Below are positions 44,770 to 55,900 of a DNA stretch of 64,000 nt, piece by piece (positions within the stretch are counted from its first letter, which is position 1; every line of letters begins with the position of its first letter). Source of the DNA: Jacaranda mimosifolia (taxonomy: Eukaryota > Streptophyta > Magnoliopsida > Lamiales > Bignoniaceae); assembly GCA_018894105.1 (NCBI GenBank), contig CM032123.1, positions 5,581,001 through 5,645,000 of the forward strand, given 5' to 3'. Both the position numbers and the translations under genes were made by a program. The notes below the pieces were generated by a model. It was given only the letters and a program-made list of their open reading frames with translations, did no database searches and was not told where the DNA came from.

Positions 44770-46345
44770 CCTGACTGAACAGCTTAATGCTGATATCTTC
44801 GCACAAATCCCCTTTGCCACCCCCAACTGCTATAATTTTCTTCTCCACAACTCCGTTGGTTTGCGGCAGCCACTATAGTAGTTTGGAGACCCAAAAGCTT
44901 CCAGCCATACCTTACGGGTCTTAGTGAGGTAAGTATAGTGGGCTTTTTTCCTTTTGTTTTTCTATTATATCATTGCTATTATTTGGTAAGTTAGTGAGAA
45001 TTCATATAAAGAGATTTACAGTAAATTTGATTCTAATGGAGTTAATTGGAAGCCCACAACAATCATCTTTTTTTAGGCAAGCAAAGAAACTCATACATGC
45101 TTATATTGTCAAAGCGCATTCTTGTTTGGCATGTGCCATGGAATTATTGCTTTCATTCGTGTTCTTGTTTTGTTGAGTGTAGATCTATTCTCGTCAAATT
45201 ACATTATAAAGGATTTTATACATAATTCTTGTCAAAACATACTTCCATGAATCATTCTTCATGAACAGTAGGCCTAGTTCTGCACCTTCAATGAATCTAT
45301 GGTTCAAAAGTTACATATATTGTATAGAATCATTGATATCTTAGATTTATGTCATAAATCCTTTCAACAGAAATTTGCATGTTTTGACAATAATTTTTCT
45401 CAATAGCTTCTTGGCTAGAGGTCTACTAAAAAGTGAAACTCCTGATCGTGATATTCCTAGTATTTGAGATATTCCTTGTTCTAATTAATTGAGCTAGTCT
45501 TTGAGTTCATTGCTGGTCAAATATTCATGTTAACCATGATTTATATAAACTTGTTCTTCAATTTGTAAGACTAGTGTTTAACATATTGTTCTGATATAAA
45601 CACTTAAGTATCATAGTTAATTATTACTTATTGTTTAACATAGATCCTCCACAACTATACTTTAGATGGAAAACAAAGAATGAAAGCATCTAATTAATAT
45701 GCAACATGTTAAGTTGCACCGAGAAAATTATAACAGCACTACTATTTCTATAAAACCCAAATCCATCAGAGGTGGAAATATTTGCAGCGGTACCTGTGTA
45801 GTAGAAATTCTCATTTCAAATTCTAGTTGTCAGTATTGATTCATTTTTTAAGAAATATTTTCTTGATTTTGTAGGTAGAGAGCAATGATTCTGAAGCCAT
45901 CACCACATTGCCTTTGAGGTGGAGGTCAAATGGTGCTCCATCAATATCACACAACACAGAATCTTTGTAGGTGGTTTTACAAATATCCAAAAGAGAATAA
46001 CCACATGGTCACTTCGTCTGGTGGGATGTTTACCAGGGGCTCCCTTAGAATTATTTGCAAGGAGAAAGTGGATCATACAAAGCATATTCGCAGCCCTTCA
46101 ATTCGGGTTCCTATGTTCAGATTCCTTCAACATTTAAGGGCTCAAAATCACAGGAAAATGGATGCCTTGATCATGCAGAGCAGAGTGGAAGTTCATGTAT
46201 AGGCCCCTCAATTGATAAATCTTGTGATTGACGGCCTGAGTTGTCCGCTTATCCAAACTCTAACTTGAAATCTACTATGAACTTTGGTTTGGTGGTTGTC
46301 TTGGGTGTGGTTACGTTATCATTGTTGCCTTTGTTGGGCGCTTGA
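44770..46345 (+). pseudogene. Possible decayed host gene fragment with C-terminal membrane segment
   Basis: A putative exon ends at 44929 at a good donor (GTGAG/GTAAGT) and reads RWFAAATIVVWRPKSF. A putative acceptor TTTTGTAG at 45867-45874 opens VESNDSEAITTLPLRW. After frame changes, 46069-46345 gives a good frame with one stop: SGSYKAYSQPFNSGSYVQIP, KGSKSQENGCLDHAEQ, NLKSTMNFG, and a hydrophobic segment LVVVLGVVTLSLLPLLGA just before the stop at 46343-46345. That pattern suggests a tail-anchored or C-terminally anchored protein. I do not recognise the family. Both the exon pairing and the coding nature are inference. Confidence 0.3.
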
Positions 46346-46929
46346 TGGGGTTGGTGATGGGAAAGCTTGTGTTATAATGGCCCTTTTGTATGCATAGGTA
46401 GCCGTGAAAATATGTTTGTAATGCATTTTTGTTATAATCAAATGTGGACTAATGGGATCTTTGTATGACTTTTGTTTTTTGGTATCTTTGTTCTTTAATC
46501 ATTAATAACAATCTTTTTGAACATTGGATGTATTGTAATTACATTTATTTTCCATTCTTGATGGATAGTCCCAATAATAGGAATCTCATTTAGTGAGAGG
46601 TGTACAAGAATTTAGTGGCATTCATGCAATATGAATTCATGTAAACAAATAGCCTATACATGCAGCCCCATAAGTTTGGTTCGGTCATCCATCAAAATGC
46701 ATGAAAATATTTATGAAATAAACATTGGCATGATGTATACATGACAAACTTCGAATAATGGGGTTGCAGATTAAATTTTGCCACCGTGATTTGGTATAGA
46801 AGAATCTACCATGATGGATTAAATTGTATGATGTTGTTTTGGTCAACCATGAGTTATACACGATCACTTTAAACAAATGGCAATATAATTTTTTTTAAGC
46901 GTGTGTAGCAGCGTAATGTGGCCATACAT
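46346..46929. other. Gene-free stretch
   Basis: No ORF with recognisable motif (46685-46876 on the minus strand is unsupported). Confidence 0.4.
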
Positions 46930-47304
46930 AGGGACGGAGCCATAAATTTTATTTATGGGAGACTAAATTCTGAATTATCAAAAATATGATATATTTTTCC
47001 TATTACACATATATACAAAGAAGTACAATGGGGCAAAAGGCATATTTTCAATAAGAGGATGGGCAAATTTATAATTTGAAGATGGCAAAAGTGCAATATT
47101 TTAAAATTTTTAATATAAAAAATAAAGTTTTAATATTTTGAGGGGAGGCAAAAGTGTAATATTTTAAAATTTTTAATATATAAAATAAAATTTTAATATT
47201 TTAAGGGGGCAAAAGCGTAATATTTTAAAATTTTAATGTGAAAATGAAATTTTAATATTTTGAGGGGGGGCGGCTGCCCCTGTCAACCCAATTGGCTCCG
47301 TCTT
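46930..47304. mobile_element. Mutator-type MITE
   Basis: The left end AGGGACGGAGCCATAA pairs with the reverse complement of the right end, AAGACGGAGCCAATTGG. The flanks repeat TGGCCATACAT exactly (46919-46929 and 47305-47315), so a 9-11 bp duplication. The GGACGGAGCCA/TGGCTCCG style is a common plant Mutator-like MITE. The interior has three copies of a roughly 65-base unit (GGCAAAAGTG, AATATTTTAAAATTTTTAAT, TTTTAATATTTTGAGGGG) between about 47085 and 47275. Confidence 0.8.
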
Positions 47305-47649
47305 TGGCCATACATGTATTATCTATTTGATCAAATATTCAAACATGTTCTCATTATCTCCTGCTAACTTAGTCTTGTGAATAGGCCAATTCTAATAATT
47401 TTCTTATTGACCGTCTATTCTTGGTTGCACATAAAGAATGCAGCTTTTTAAAAAGAGGGGCCGAATCTTGAAACCCAACAGGAAAAAATGTGATGCTTTG
47501 CAGGTTCTAGGCTTGCCTTTTGCAACCTTGCACTCCATGCCTTGTAAATTTAAATCAAATTAGACAATTAAAAGGATACTTCACTGAAAAGCTGTGCTTT
47601 GTTTCACTTGGCATCAAATAGAGATGCTATCAAAAATTAGGTATAAGTG

Positions 47650-49493
47650 TAGGGGTGTTAAAAAAATCGAACTAAACCAAACTTGGTTCGGTTTTCGATT
47701 TTGTATTTCAAAATATTTTGGTTTTCAGTTCGGTTCAGGTTTTTTTACTCGATTAACTAAAATCAAACCGAAAACCAAAAAAAATCGATTCGGTTCAGTT
47801 CCGTTAAACCAAACCAAAACCCATTTTTTCATTTTTTTATATATATATAAAATTATTATTCAAGTGCTACTGGTTTTAGTTTTATTTCACATGTTTTATT
47901 AAATTTTTTAAGTCTAAGATAAATAAATATAATTTTTCAAATAATGTAAATGTTAATGTATTTTTAACTTTTTGGGAAAAGTAAAAGAAAATTTTTGATA
48001 AGGTGAAATAAATGAGAAAAAAAAAAAAGTAAAATTTGGAGAAGAGAAAACAAAACTATATTGTCTTTATTTTATAAAATATAATTGATTTTATCATCTT
48101 ATTACTAAATATATATGAAAATAGTTTTTAAAAACCCTACGTTTTATAATAGTATAGCTATTAATATATGACATATAAAAACATGAATAGTTATGATACA
48201 AAGAGAGAAAAAAATGATATTTTTTCTAAACTCAAACGATACAATTGCATATTTTTTATTATACGAACTAATACACATTACATATAAAAAATAGATGATT
48301 GTGATTTAAAGAGCAAAAAAATGTTATATAAAAATGAAATTAAAAATTTTCTTTTAATTAATTAATTAAACTTATATATACTATAGGGTATTTTAATGGG
48401 TAAAATTGAAATTTCAGTTTAAATTGCAAACTAAAGGATAAGAGATTGAATTCTATTCAGCAATTCCTGTGGTAATATTAGTAGCATATTGCATCTGTTG
48501 GCCAATAAAGATTTTATTTATATTATTATAAAAACAAAGTCCATTTTGTGTTTAAAATATAAGTTATTTTTGTTCATTTACATAATTTATCTTTTTAATT
48601 ATTCCAACAACAAAAATTGACAATATAGTTTGAAGGATAAATTGGAGAACTCAACATAAAAAAAGATAGTTTGGATACAAATTTTATCAATATTCCAAAA
48701 TTATCCTTTAGAAATGATGATTTAATAAGGTTATAATTATATTTTTCACAAAATTTACAAATCCACAATCTATAATATGATGTCATTGGATTAATTAGCT
48801 ATTTAACTTTAGTAGATTGAGTTTAAGATTTAATTCGCTATTCAATCTTGACAGTTAATGTTTGAATATACAAAAATCACGTGTATCTGCCTTGGTGGTT
48901 ATAAGCTAGCAATTTTAGCACACTCAATATGTGTACTAAAATTTTTATAACATAAAATAATTAAAATACTTATTTATCTTTTTAAATTTATAATATTTTA
49001 AATGTAGTTGTTTAGAATAGATAAATTATAATTTTATCAAAATAAATATTTTCAATATACAAAAAATGTAATCTAATTCAACATTTTCACCTAAAAACAA
49101 ATATTTGTTATCAATATACTTTTATCAAATAAATTTTTTAGTACTAAAAGAATAAGTAACCCAATTTAAATTTTTTATTAAACAAACTTACTTTTATCAA
49201 ACAAACTTTTATCACACTTTTTTCGTACAAAAAACAAGTTTTTTTCCCCCAATTTCAGTTACGATTTCAATTTTAACCGAGTTTTTTTTGGTTTTTCGAT
49301 TTCGATTTTAACAAAAATCAAAAAAATCGAAGCCAAACCAATTGTGACCAGTTCAACTTCGGTTAAAACCAAAATAAAACCAATTTTTTTGGTTAAAAAT
49401 CAAATCGAACCGAACTAGTTTGATTCAATTCTTGGTTATGGTTTTCAAAAAATCAAAATTTCAATTAATCGAATAACTGAATGCAAACCCCTA
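47650..49493. mobile_element. hAT-like non-autonomous element
   Basis: The left end TAGGGGTGTTAAAAAAATCG pairs with the reverse complement of the right end, TAGGGGTTTGCATTCAGTT. Inner parts carry complementary CGGTTTTCGATT / AATCGAAAACC-type words. The flanks are TATAAGTG (47642-47649) and TATAAATG (49494-49501), an 8-bp duplication with one change, typical of hAT. AT-rich, no transposase. Frames at 47594-47902 and 48595-48786 fall within it and are not genes. Confidence 0.78.
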
Positions 49494-49599
49494 TATAAAT
49501 GGGAGTGTATGCATTTGGCTTCCACATAAGGAAGTCTGTTGTCTGTACATATCCTCCCATTTTGTTACAATTTCAAAACAATTTGATTCAATCATCTAC

Positions 49600-50489
49600 A
49601 TGGCTCCAAGAAATCCCCAAAGTCAAGAACAAGTTTTCTATATGACACCATGGTTCGAGGAAATTGACAAAGAGTTTGTCAGCTGACTCACAGAATATGC
49701 TCGGTTAGATCGAACATTTCTCAGCAGGTCTAATGTTTTCCTCATTTGTTCATGCATTCACTCAGTGAACGTTAAGTTTGGGATGAATTTCACTTATAAG
49801 GATGCAAGCATGCATTTCAAGAATCTACAGCAGAGACATACCATATTTGGTTTCTAAATTTCTCTACCCCCAGTTAATTATGATGACGAACACAATATTG
49901 TGACAACCAAATCTTACATATGGGACTAATTACCATGGCAATATTTGCTTTATGCTTCACATAGAAACAAATTATTTTTATTACATGTTAAATTGTTGGC
50001 TAATATTTTCATTTGGTTTTGTAGAAATATCCAATTTTAGAGACATGCATGATGAAAGGAGAGGCACAATGGTCCGAGTTATGTGAGATCTTTGGTCCGC
50101 CCAAGCCAATTAACTTTTTTGGAGAGTCAGAGATAATACAAATTTCTGACAATAGTTATACTGACCCAATTGAACCAGTGAACAACAATATTACATTGTC
50201 GATGGCTATGCCTAAACATAAGGATTGCCAACCATCGACATCATCTTTTTGGAGTTAGCTCAACAAGGTATATGGGCATAATAAAACAAGTCAAGACTCG
50301 GTGAAGTTCACAAATCCTATTCCATCTCTCATTCCATGCAACAATCCATTCTCCGAACGATATGATAGCTTATGAACAGAAGAAAATGATAAGAAAATGT
50401 TTGGACTTTTGAACCATTTCCCAATTGGAGGTCCTACTAGCTCACATGCATCTACCTCCAACACTCCGAAGCACCAAGGCATGAAATGA
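49600..50489 (+). pseudogene. Myb/SANT-like protein gene, plus strand, decayed
   Basis: Starts MAPRNPQSQEQVFYMTPWFE. Then come EYARLDRTFLSRSN, VKFGMNFTYKDASMHFKNLQ, SLPPVNYDDEHNIV and SYIWD: a Myb/SANT-like DNA-binding domain. An intron probably ends at TTTTGTAG before KYPILETC (50025). Exon 2 reads AQWSELCEIFGPPKPINFFG, and after an in-frame stop at 50256 continues in the same frame: DSVKFTNPIPSLIPCNNPF, FGLLNHFPIGGPTSSHAS, ending at 50489. In-frame stops within exon 1 (EFVS-stop, FGF-stop) and two in exon 2 suggest a pseudogene. The family comprises plant nuclear proteins related to Harbinger Myb partners. The hAT-like element ends 107 bases upstream. Confidence 0.6.
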
Positions 50490-52635
50490 GGTTTATGTTT
50501 CCGTTATGCTTCCCTTCCCGATGCGTCGACGTTGTTATCATTATATTTTGTGTTCATGTAGCCCGTTGCCCGTTTGTTCGAATAAACAGCTATAACATTA
50601 TGCTCTATAGCTTAGTGTTGATCATGATGTTGCTTCTTTTGGACATTGTGGTGTGTAGAATTTCAGACAAGTTGCTATAAATATTAGTACCTTTTGGTCA
50701 GAATGCCCTACATTCTAAATTGTACCATTTTGCTTGCTATTTACCACCCAATTCACATTTATCCATCAATGACTTTTGGTAGAAAGAAAATAACTTGATC
50801 CTAGTGGTGTCTACTATATTTTTTATAAATAAGGGAAGATAATTGGCCGTATAATCATATAATATGTGGTGCGATGTTACAACTAGAAAATTGTGGATTA
50901 GCAACCTATAGCCATCGGTTGATATAATTCTAATGTTTATTTTTAGAATCATTTTATCCATAGTATTTAAATCACAATCTTAGGATCCCAAAAGTTATCT
51001 AAATTTCACATTATCCTTGAAATGAATTTTCAATTAAATTTGGTGAGTGTTTTTCCAAAATATTATTCTAATAAAGAATAATTGTCAAACTATCACTCTT
51101 TCAAAATTATTTTTCATCTCTTTAGTGGAAAAAGAACTGAATCACAACTCCAATAAATTTCAATTAATAAATTTTTGGTTGTCCTATGAAATAAGAAAAT
51201 GAAATATGATTTCCATCTAATCAATTTTTTATTACATGAAAATACATGTGGCAATAAAAAATAATAATATGGAAAATGATTTTAACAATTAAGTTACTAT
51301 TTTCACTTTGGACTCTAAATAAAATTGGAAATAGATTCTCATACATTTTGTAACTTTAGGAACTACAAAACCGCGAATAAACAATAGGAACTATTGTAAT
51401 TTTAAAATTTTATAATTTTTCCACCAAATCCAAAGCCATAAGAAAATTTACAGAAAATAGTTGACCCACCTAGCCACTCACCCACTCACAGAAGACCCTC
51501 ATGCACAAAGTATAATCAACTCGACATCAGCAATTGGTTTTAAACATCGTCTACTAATTAGTGTTACATTAGGAAATTTAATGTAAGAATGAGAAGATAA
51601 AAATATTTTATTCTCCACCATTTTAATGTTCTATTCAAAATGCCAGTGGAGTACACTAAGGTAATATATAATCATTATTAAATGGAGTTTGCAGACAACT
51701 CATCAAGTGGTATTAGTAAATCAAATGTTTAGTAGATTCTGAAAGAATTTATGGTGTCCCACTTCCATTATTGATTGCTCCAAACTAAGCATAGAACATA
51801 TTTAAAAATAAATTCCCATGGCCATTTCTTAATAGCAATCAAGGAATATGCACTTTTATTAGTCCCTTATCAAGATATAATTCCTTATGCAGATAGCTTC
51901 ATTGGAGAACATAATTGAAATTTCTTGAGCAGTAGTGTATGTTTTATGCCAAACTCTTACCTCACTTTGAGTTGATAGCAAATTAGGACACCGATCCTTG
52001 ACTTAAGAAAATCGACAGTAGCAAACTAATACAACACTTTTATAATACAGAGCATTCAATATTGACATTATTGAACTTCCTCATAAACTGGCCATATATG
52101 ACAAGACTAGCAACAAGGACAAACTCATAAATTTGCATTGTTATACTAGCAGAATATTAAGACATAAATAGCTAGAAACCTTAAGAGCAATCAAAACATA
52201 CAAAAACTAATTAATAACTTCTAGTTAAGAAAAATTCACCCTCTTTCCAAACCCGCAATATATATCCAAACAAAAAATGTAAGAACATAAATGCAAGCCA
52301 CTCATGTTCAATTGCCAGAATTTTAGAGCAATAACAATACAAGAAATATACTAAGTTTGAACATATGATAACATATAGAACGTAGTTAAATTAGCTCACT
52401 GTCACTAAGGTAACAACATGTTACATGTCTCAAAAGATGCTAATATAATAACAAGTAGAAGTCTGGCTGAAAACCACAAGAGGAATCTAACAGAAAGATT
52501 TCCAAAACCTATTGAGCCAAGGTAATATAGCCACAAAAATACACATACATCCCTTAATTATGTGCTTTGCAGCAGCAAAAACAGAAAAAAGATAGCAAAG
52601 CCAAAACATACACATCAAATAACAGTGAGTAAACT
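50490..52635. other. Gene-free stretch
   Basis: AT-rich. A minus-strand frame at 50737-50961 is unsupported. It presumably includes the 3' flank and terminus of the PIF/Harbinger element to the right, but I could not identify a TIR with confidence. Confidence 0.4.
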
Positions 52636-54398
52636 TCATAATAGTTGCAAAATACATCTGTAATTTGAGAGCAATGTACCAATTAGTAGCAAGCTCACAA
52701 ATTGAGCTCTTACCTCTTTAGGCATCCCCCAAAAAGCATCCATATCCAATTTGTTGGGTGCTAGATGATGTGTAGCATATATCTGGTCATTTAAAGACAG
52801 CTTTGGGATTTCAGCAAATGCTTCAAATAATGACGGTCTAAGGGAAACATCCACATCAGACGACGGTGGTTGCATTAGCTTGTCAGCGAGATCTCCAAGG
52901 GCTAATTTTGTGTCTTCTAGCAGTATCTCCATCATCTTCTCAAAGTTAATGTTATATGGTTCGATCCTCTTTCTCTTGTCAGAAGAGGATGACTTCTTCT
53001 TAGAACTTGAACTAGATGGCGGGGTGATAGAAATTTTATCATTTTTAACAATATTTGCAGCGGTAAATCCAGGCATTGTCTCGACATTCTCGGTTGTCTT
53101 CTCTCTTTTCTTTGCATTAGAACCATATAATAATTCTTGAACAATATCAGCTATGTCAAATGATTGCTCGCCGATGGCCCTATCGTTTTCAAAAATCTCT
53201 ATCCAACTATTGTACTACAGGTGCGATTTTCCTCTAAGTTTAGCCGCATCAGGTTGCACCTAGTCAACGTAGAGTTTGACATAAGCACTCTTTGTATTTT
53301 ATATAAGAATAAATATTAATTAATTATAGAAAAGATAAACTTCACATATCTATCTTCACATATTCATCCCAAATAGATTCTAATTCCACAATTATCATAT
53401 GCATTGTAGGGTCCATAGTAGCTCCATCACCTCTATTACAACCAAGTATAGACCTGGCAATTGGGTACCCGCGGATAACCCAAGAGTGGGTAAAAATAGA
53501 TTGGGTAAATTTACCCGCAGGTAAAATTACCCGTTTTTTATTGGGTACGAGATAGTGGACCCATTACCCGTGAATATGGATAATGGGTAACCCACGGGTA
53601 CCCGTATTATTTTTTTATATATATATTTAAAGAAAAAATAGTATTTTTTTTAAATTTACATAATATTATTTAAATGTTACCTAAATAAAAATTAATAAAA
53701 GAGGCTACAAATTTCAAATATTATATTGAACAAATATTTTAAAGCATGTCAAATGTTTTAGTTTGAAAACTACAATTTAAATATTTAAACATATATTAAA
53801 TTTAAGTTATATTACATTTCGAACTTTAAATTTAAATTTCATTATATGTCAAAATCTTTTTGAACTAAAAGTTTAAACACCACTTTAATATTGTTGATAT
53901 CATTAACAAAAAAAAGTGTTACACCTTCCAAAATAGTTACAAAAATTAGAGAAAAATTAAAAATTAACATATAAATAATTATTCACGGGTTACCCGTGGG
54001 TTACCACAGGTTGGGCCAAAAAACGGCGGGTAAAATTACCCGCATTTTTTTGGGTACCCGTGGGTTTGGGTAATTTTTTGCCGAGTCTACAAGTATCTTA
54101 AAGGATAGAATATGTCCTTTTCCATACTTGCAACTTTGATTTTTTTCCACACTTACAACTTTGGATTTATATGTTTCACCAAGATGCCACTACCAAGAAA
54201 TTTCTTGCGCATCATGGACTCCAGCCTAACCATGTAACCACCTTTAAAAGATTCATCACATCGCCAACCATCTACCTGCAAATTCTTTAGTGCATTTATT
54301 AGAGCATCCTTCTCTTTATGGGTCTAAAAACGTCATGGGGTAGAGATTGATTTACTTGACCTATATGTGCTTTGAGAGGAGCACACAGATTGGGCCAT
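52636..54398 (-). pseudogene. PIF/Harbinger Myb-like partner protein gene, interrupted
   Basis: The start codon at 54398 opens MAQSVCSSQSTYRSSKS. The Myb/SANT-like domain follows: KEKDALINALKNLQVDGWRC, KGGYMVRLESMMRKKFLGSG, then beyond the inserted hAT MITE RGDGATMDPTMHMIIVELES and WDEYVKID. A short intron probably lies near 53282-53350. Then SWIEIFENDRAIGEQSFDIA, a Ser/Lys-rich linker, RIEPYNINFEKMMEILLEDT and the C-terminal domain KLSLNDQIYATHHLAPNK, MDAFWGMPKEVRAQFVSLLL. These proteins help the transposase bind the element ends and enter the nucleus. Several stops (at CAG/TGG-like positions) mark decay. The DDE transposase gene lies upstream on the same strand. Confidence 0.8.
53450..54088. 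mobile_element. hAT-type MITE inside the Myb-like gene
   Basis: The left end AGACCTGGCAATTGGGT pairs with the reverse complement of the right end, AGACTCGGCAAAAAATTACCC. Subterminal parts are full of GGGTACCCG and TTACCCG words in both orientations. The flanks are CCAAGTAT (53442-53449) and ACAAGTAT (54089-54096), 7 of 8 matching. 639 bp, no ORF. Removing it rejoins the Myb-like coding frame. Confidence 0.82.
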
Positions 54399-54664
54399 TA
54401 CCTATGTTATTAAAAATGTTAATTTACAATTATAACAGTTAAATATTTGCAACATCTATATATAATATAGATAAATATTTGTAACATGTAATTCATTAAT
54501 TCACATTTAAATTAAACACACAAGGCATATCACCAAAACTAAATTCAAGCAATGAAGATTATGTTTAAATATAACCCAAGCCAACAAGATATTTAGTTTG
54601 AAACATCTATGCAATCCCTACAACACTTAAGACATCTATTCATCCTATTAACTAGACATGTATC

Positions 54665-55900
54665 CTAAGACATAGAATGAGCTCCTATCCATGATTGGTA
54701 CATATTGGCGGCCAAGTTATCATGCCAATTGCTCCATTTCGACAAGCTCTCAATCTTGTCAATATGGTCAACATCCATTTGTGGAGCGCTATCATGACCA
54801 TCCAACATAATATCCTCAAATAGGTTGATAGGCATCTATGCATGAATATAATTGTGTAGAAGTGCACAAGCTAAGATTACCATGTTATGAGTTTTGATTG
54901 GATAGTAAGTAGTGCTCATTAATTAGGACAACCCATCGCCCCTTCAGGAGCCCAAAAGCCCTTTCAATAACATTGTGCACCCTAGCATGCTTCATGCTGA
55001 AATATTCATGAGGGTTTTATTGTGACAATGCTCCATCACTCCAATCATCAAGGTGATATCTAGTGCCACGATACAGAGTCAAAAACCCTTCATAATTGGT
55101 ATAGCCAGCATCACATAAATAGTAGTTTTCTTTTAAAAAAAAAAAGTATAAGACAAATAAAATATTGACATTAGTTGATATTAAAGAAAGTGGAACAATA
55201 CAATTTATAAAAATAAGACATACCAACAAGAACTTTGAGGTCATTTGGTTTGTTAACAGCTACACGTAATACCCTACTATCTGCAGCAGATCCCTTCCAT
55301 CCCACAAGAACATATATGAAATTCATTTCACGATTGCACACACCAGGAATATTCACTGAAATTTCACCTTTCCTAGACCTGTACCGTGTTTGTTTGCTTG
55401 TTGGTACCCGAACTAATATGTAAGTACCATCAAGAGCCCCAAGACCACCATAAAACAAAAAGAAAACACCCGTTTCACATGAACAATAGATCCAATAATT
55501 TATTAGATTTAATTGGATCATTGGTTTATGTAAAATTACCTCAAAGCATCTCCAAGATTCATTACTACATTCATCATCGACAGGTCAAGGTTCGACAAGA
55601 AGCAGTGGACTAATCCTGATAACTTCTTTAAGATATTCTTTGAAATATTTGCTAATTGTGTGACAAGATCTTTTAAAATCATGTTTGACAATCATATTCT
55701 TCTTATGATGTGCTAGAATCAACAAAAAAATGGCCACTTTCTCAAGAATGCTTACAAATTTTTCATGGTGCGACCCCTACATTTTCCATCAAATAATAGA
55801 GCCTCCAAAATGCACTTCTATCCACACACAAGTTGTCCAAACATGCTTGACCGTCAAGTTCCACAATCTCTCTCAAGTGCTTTAATTGATTCGGTATCTT
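54665..55900 (-). pseudogene. PIF/Harbinger DDE transposase gene
   Basis: N-terminal helices: VKHVWTTCVWIEVHFG, KVAIFLLILAHHKKN, RSCHTISKYFKEYLKEVIR (55600-55880). An intron appears between about 55447 and 55545. The catalytic core: GALDGTYILVRVP (first Asp), GEISVNIPGVCNREMNFIYV, GWKGSAADSRVLR (second Asp). A second intron lies at about 55130-55228. Then YYLCDAGYTNYEGFLTLYRG, HEYFSMKHARVHNVIERAFG (Glu), then YYPIKTHNMVILACALLHNY and WSNWHDNLAANMYQSW before the stop at 54665. All three acidic positions are present, but stops interrupt the frame (for example in SQ-stop-NPHEYF). It cuts and pastes the element together with the Myb-like protein. Confidence 0.85.

Noticed and set aside
47594..47902. 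ORF of 102 codons rich in aromatic residues
   Set aside because: It crosses the terminus of the hAT-like element and is built from its low-complexity ends.
52880..53140. Plus-strand ORF of 86 codons
   Set aside because: Shadow of the Harbinger Myb-like gene on the minus strand.
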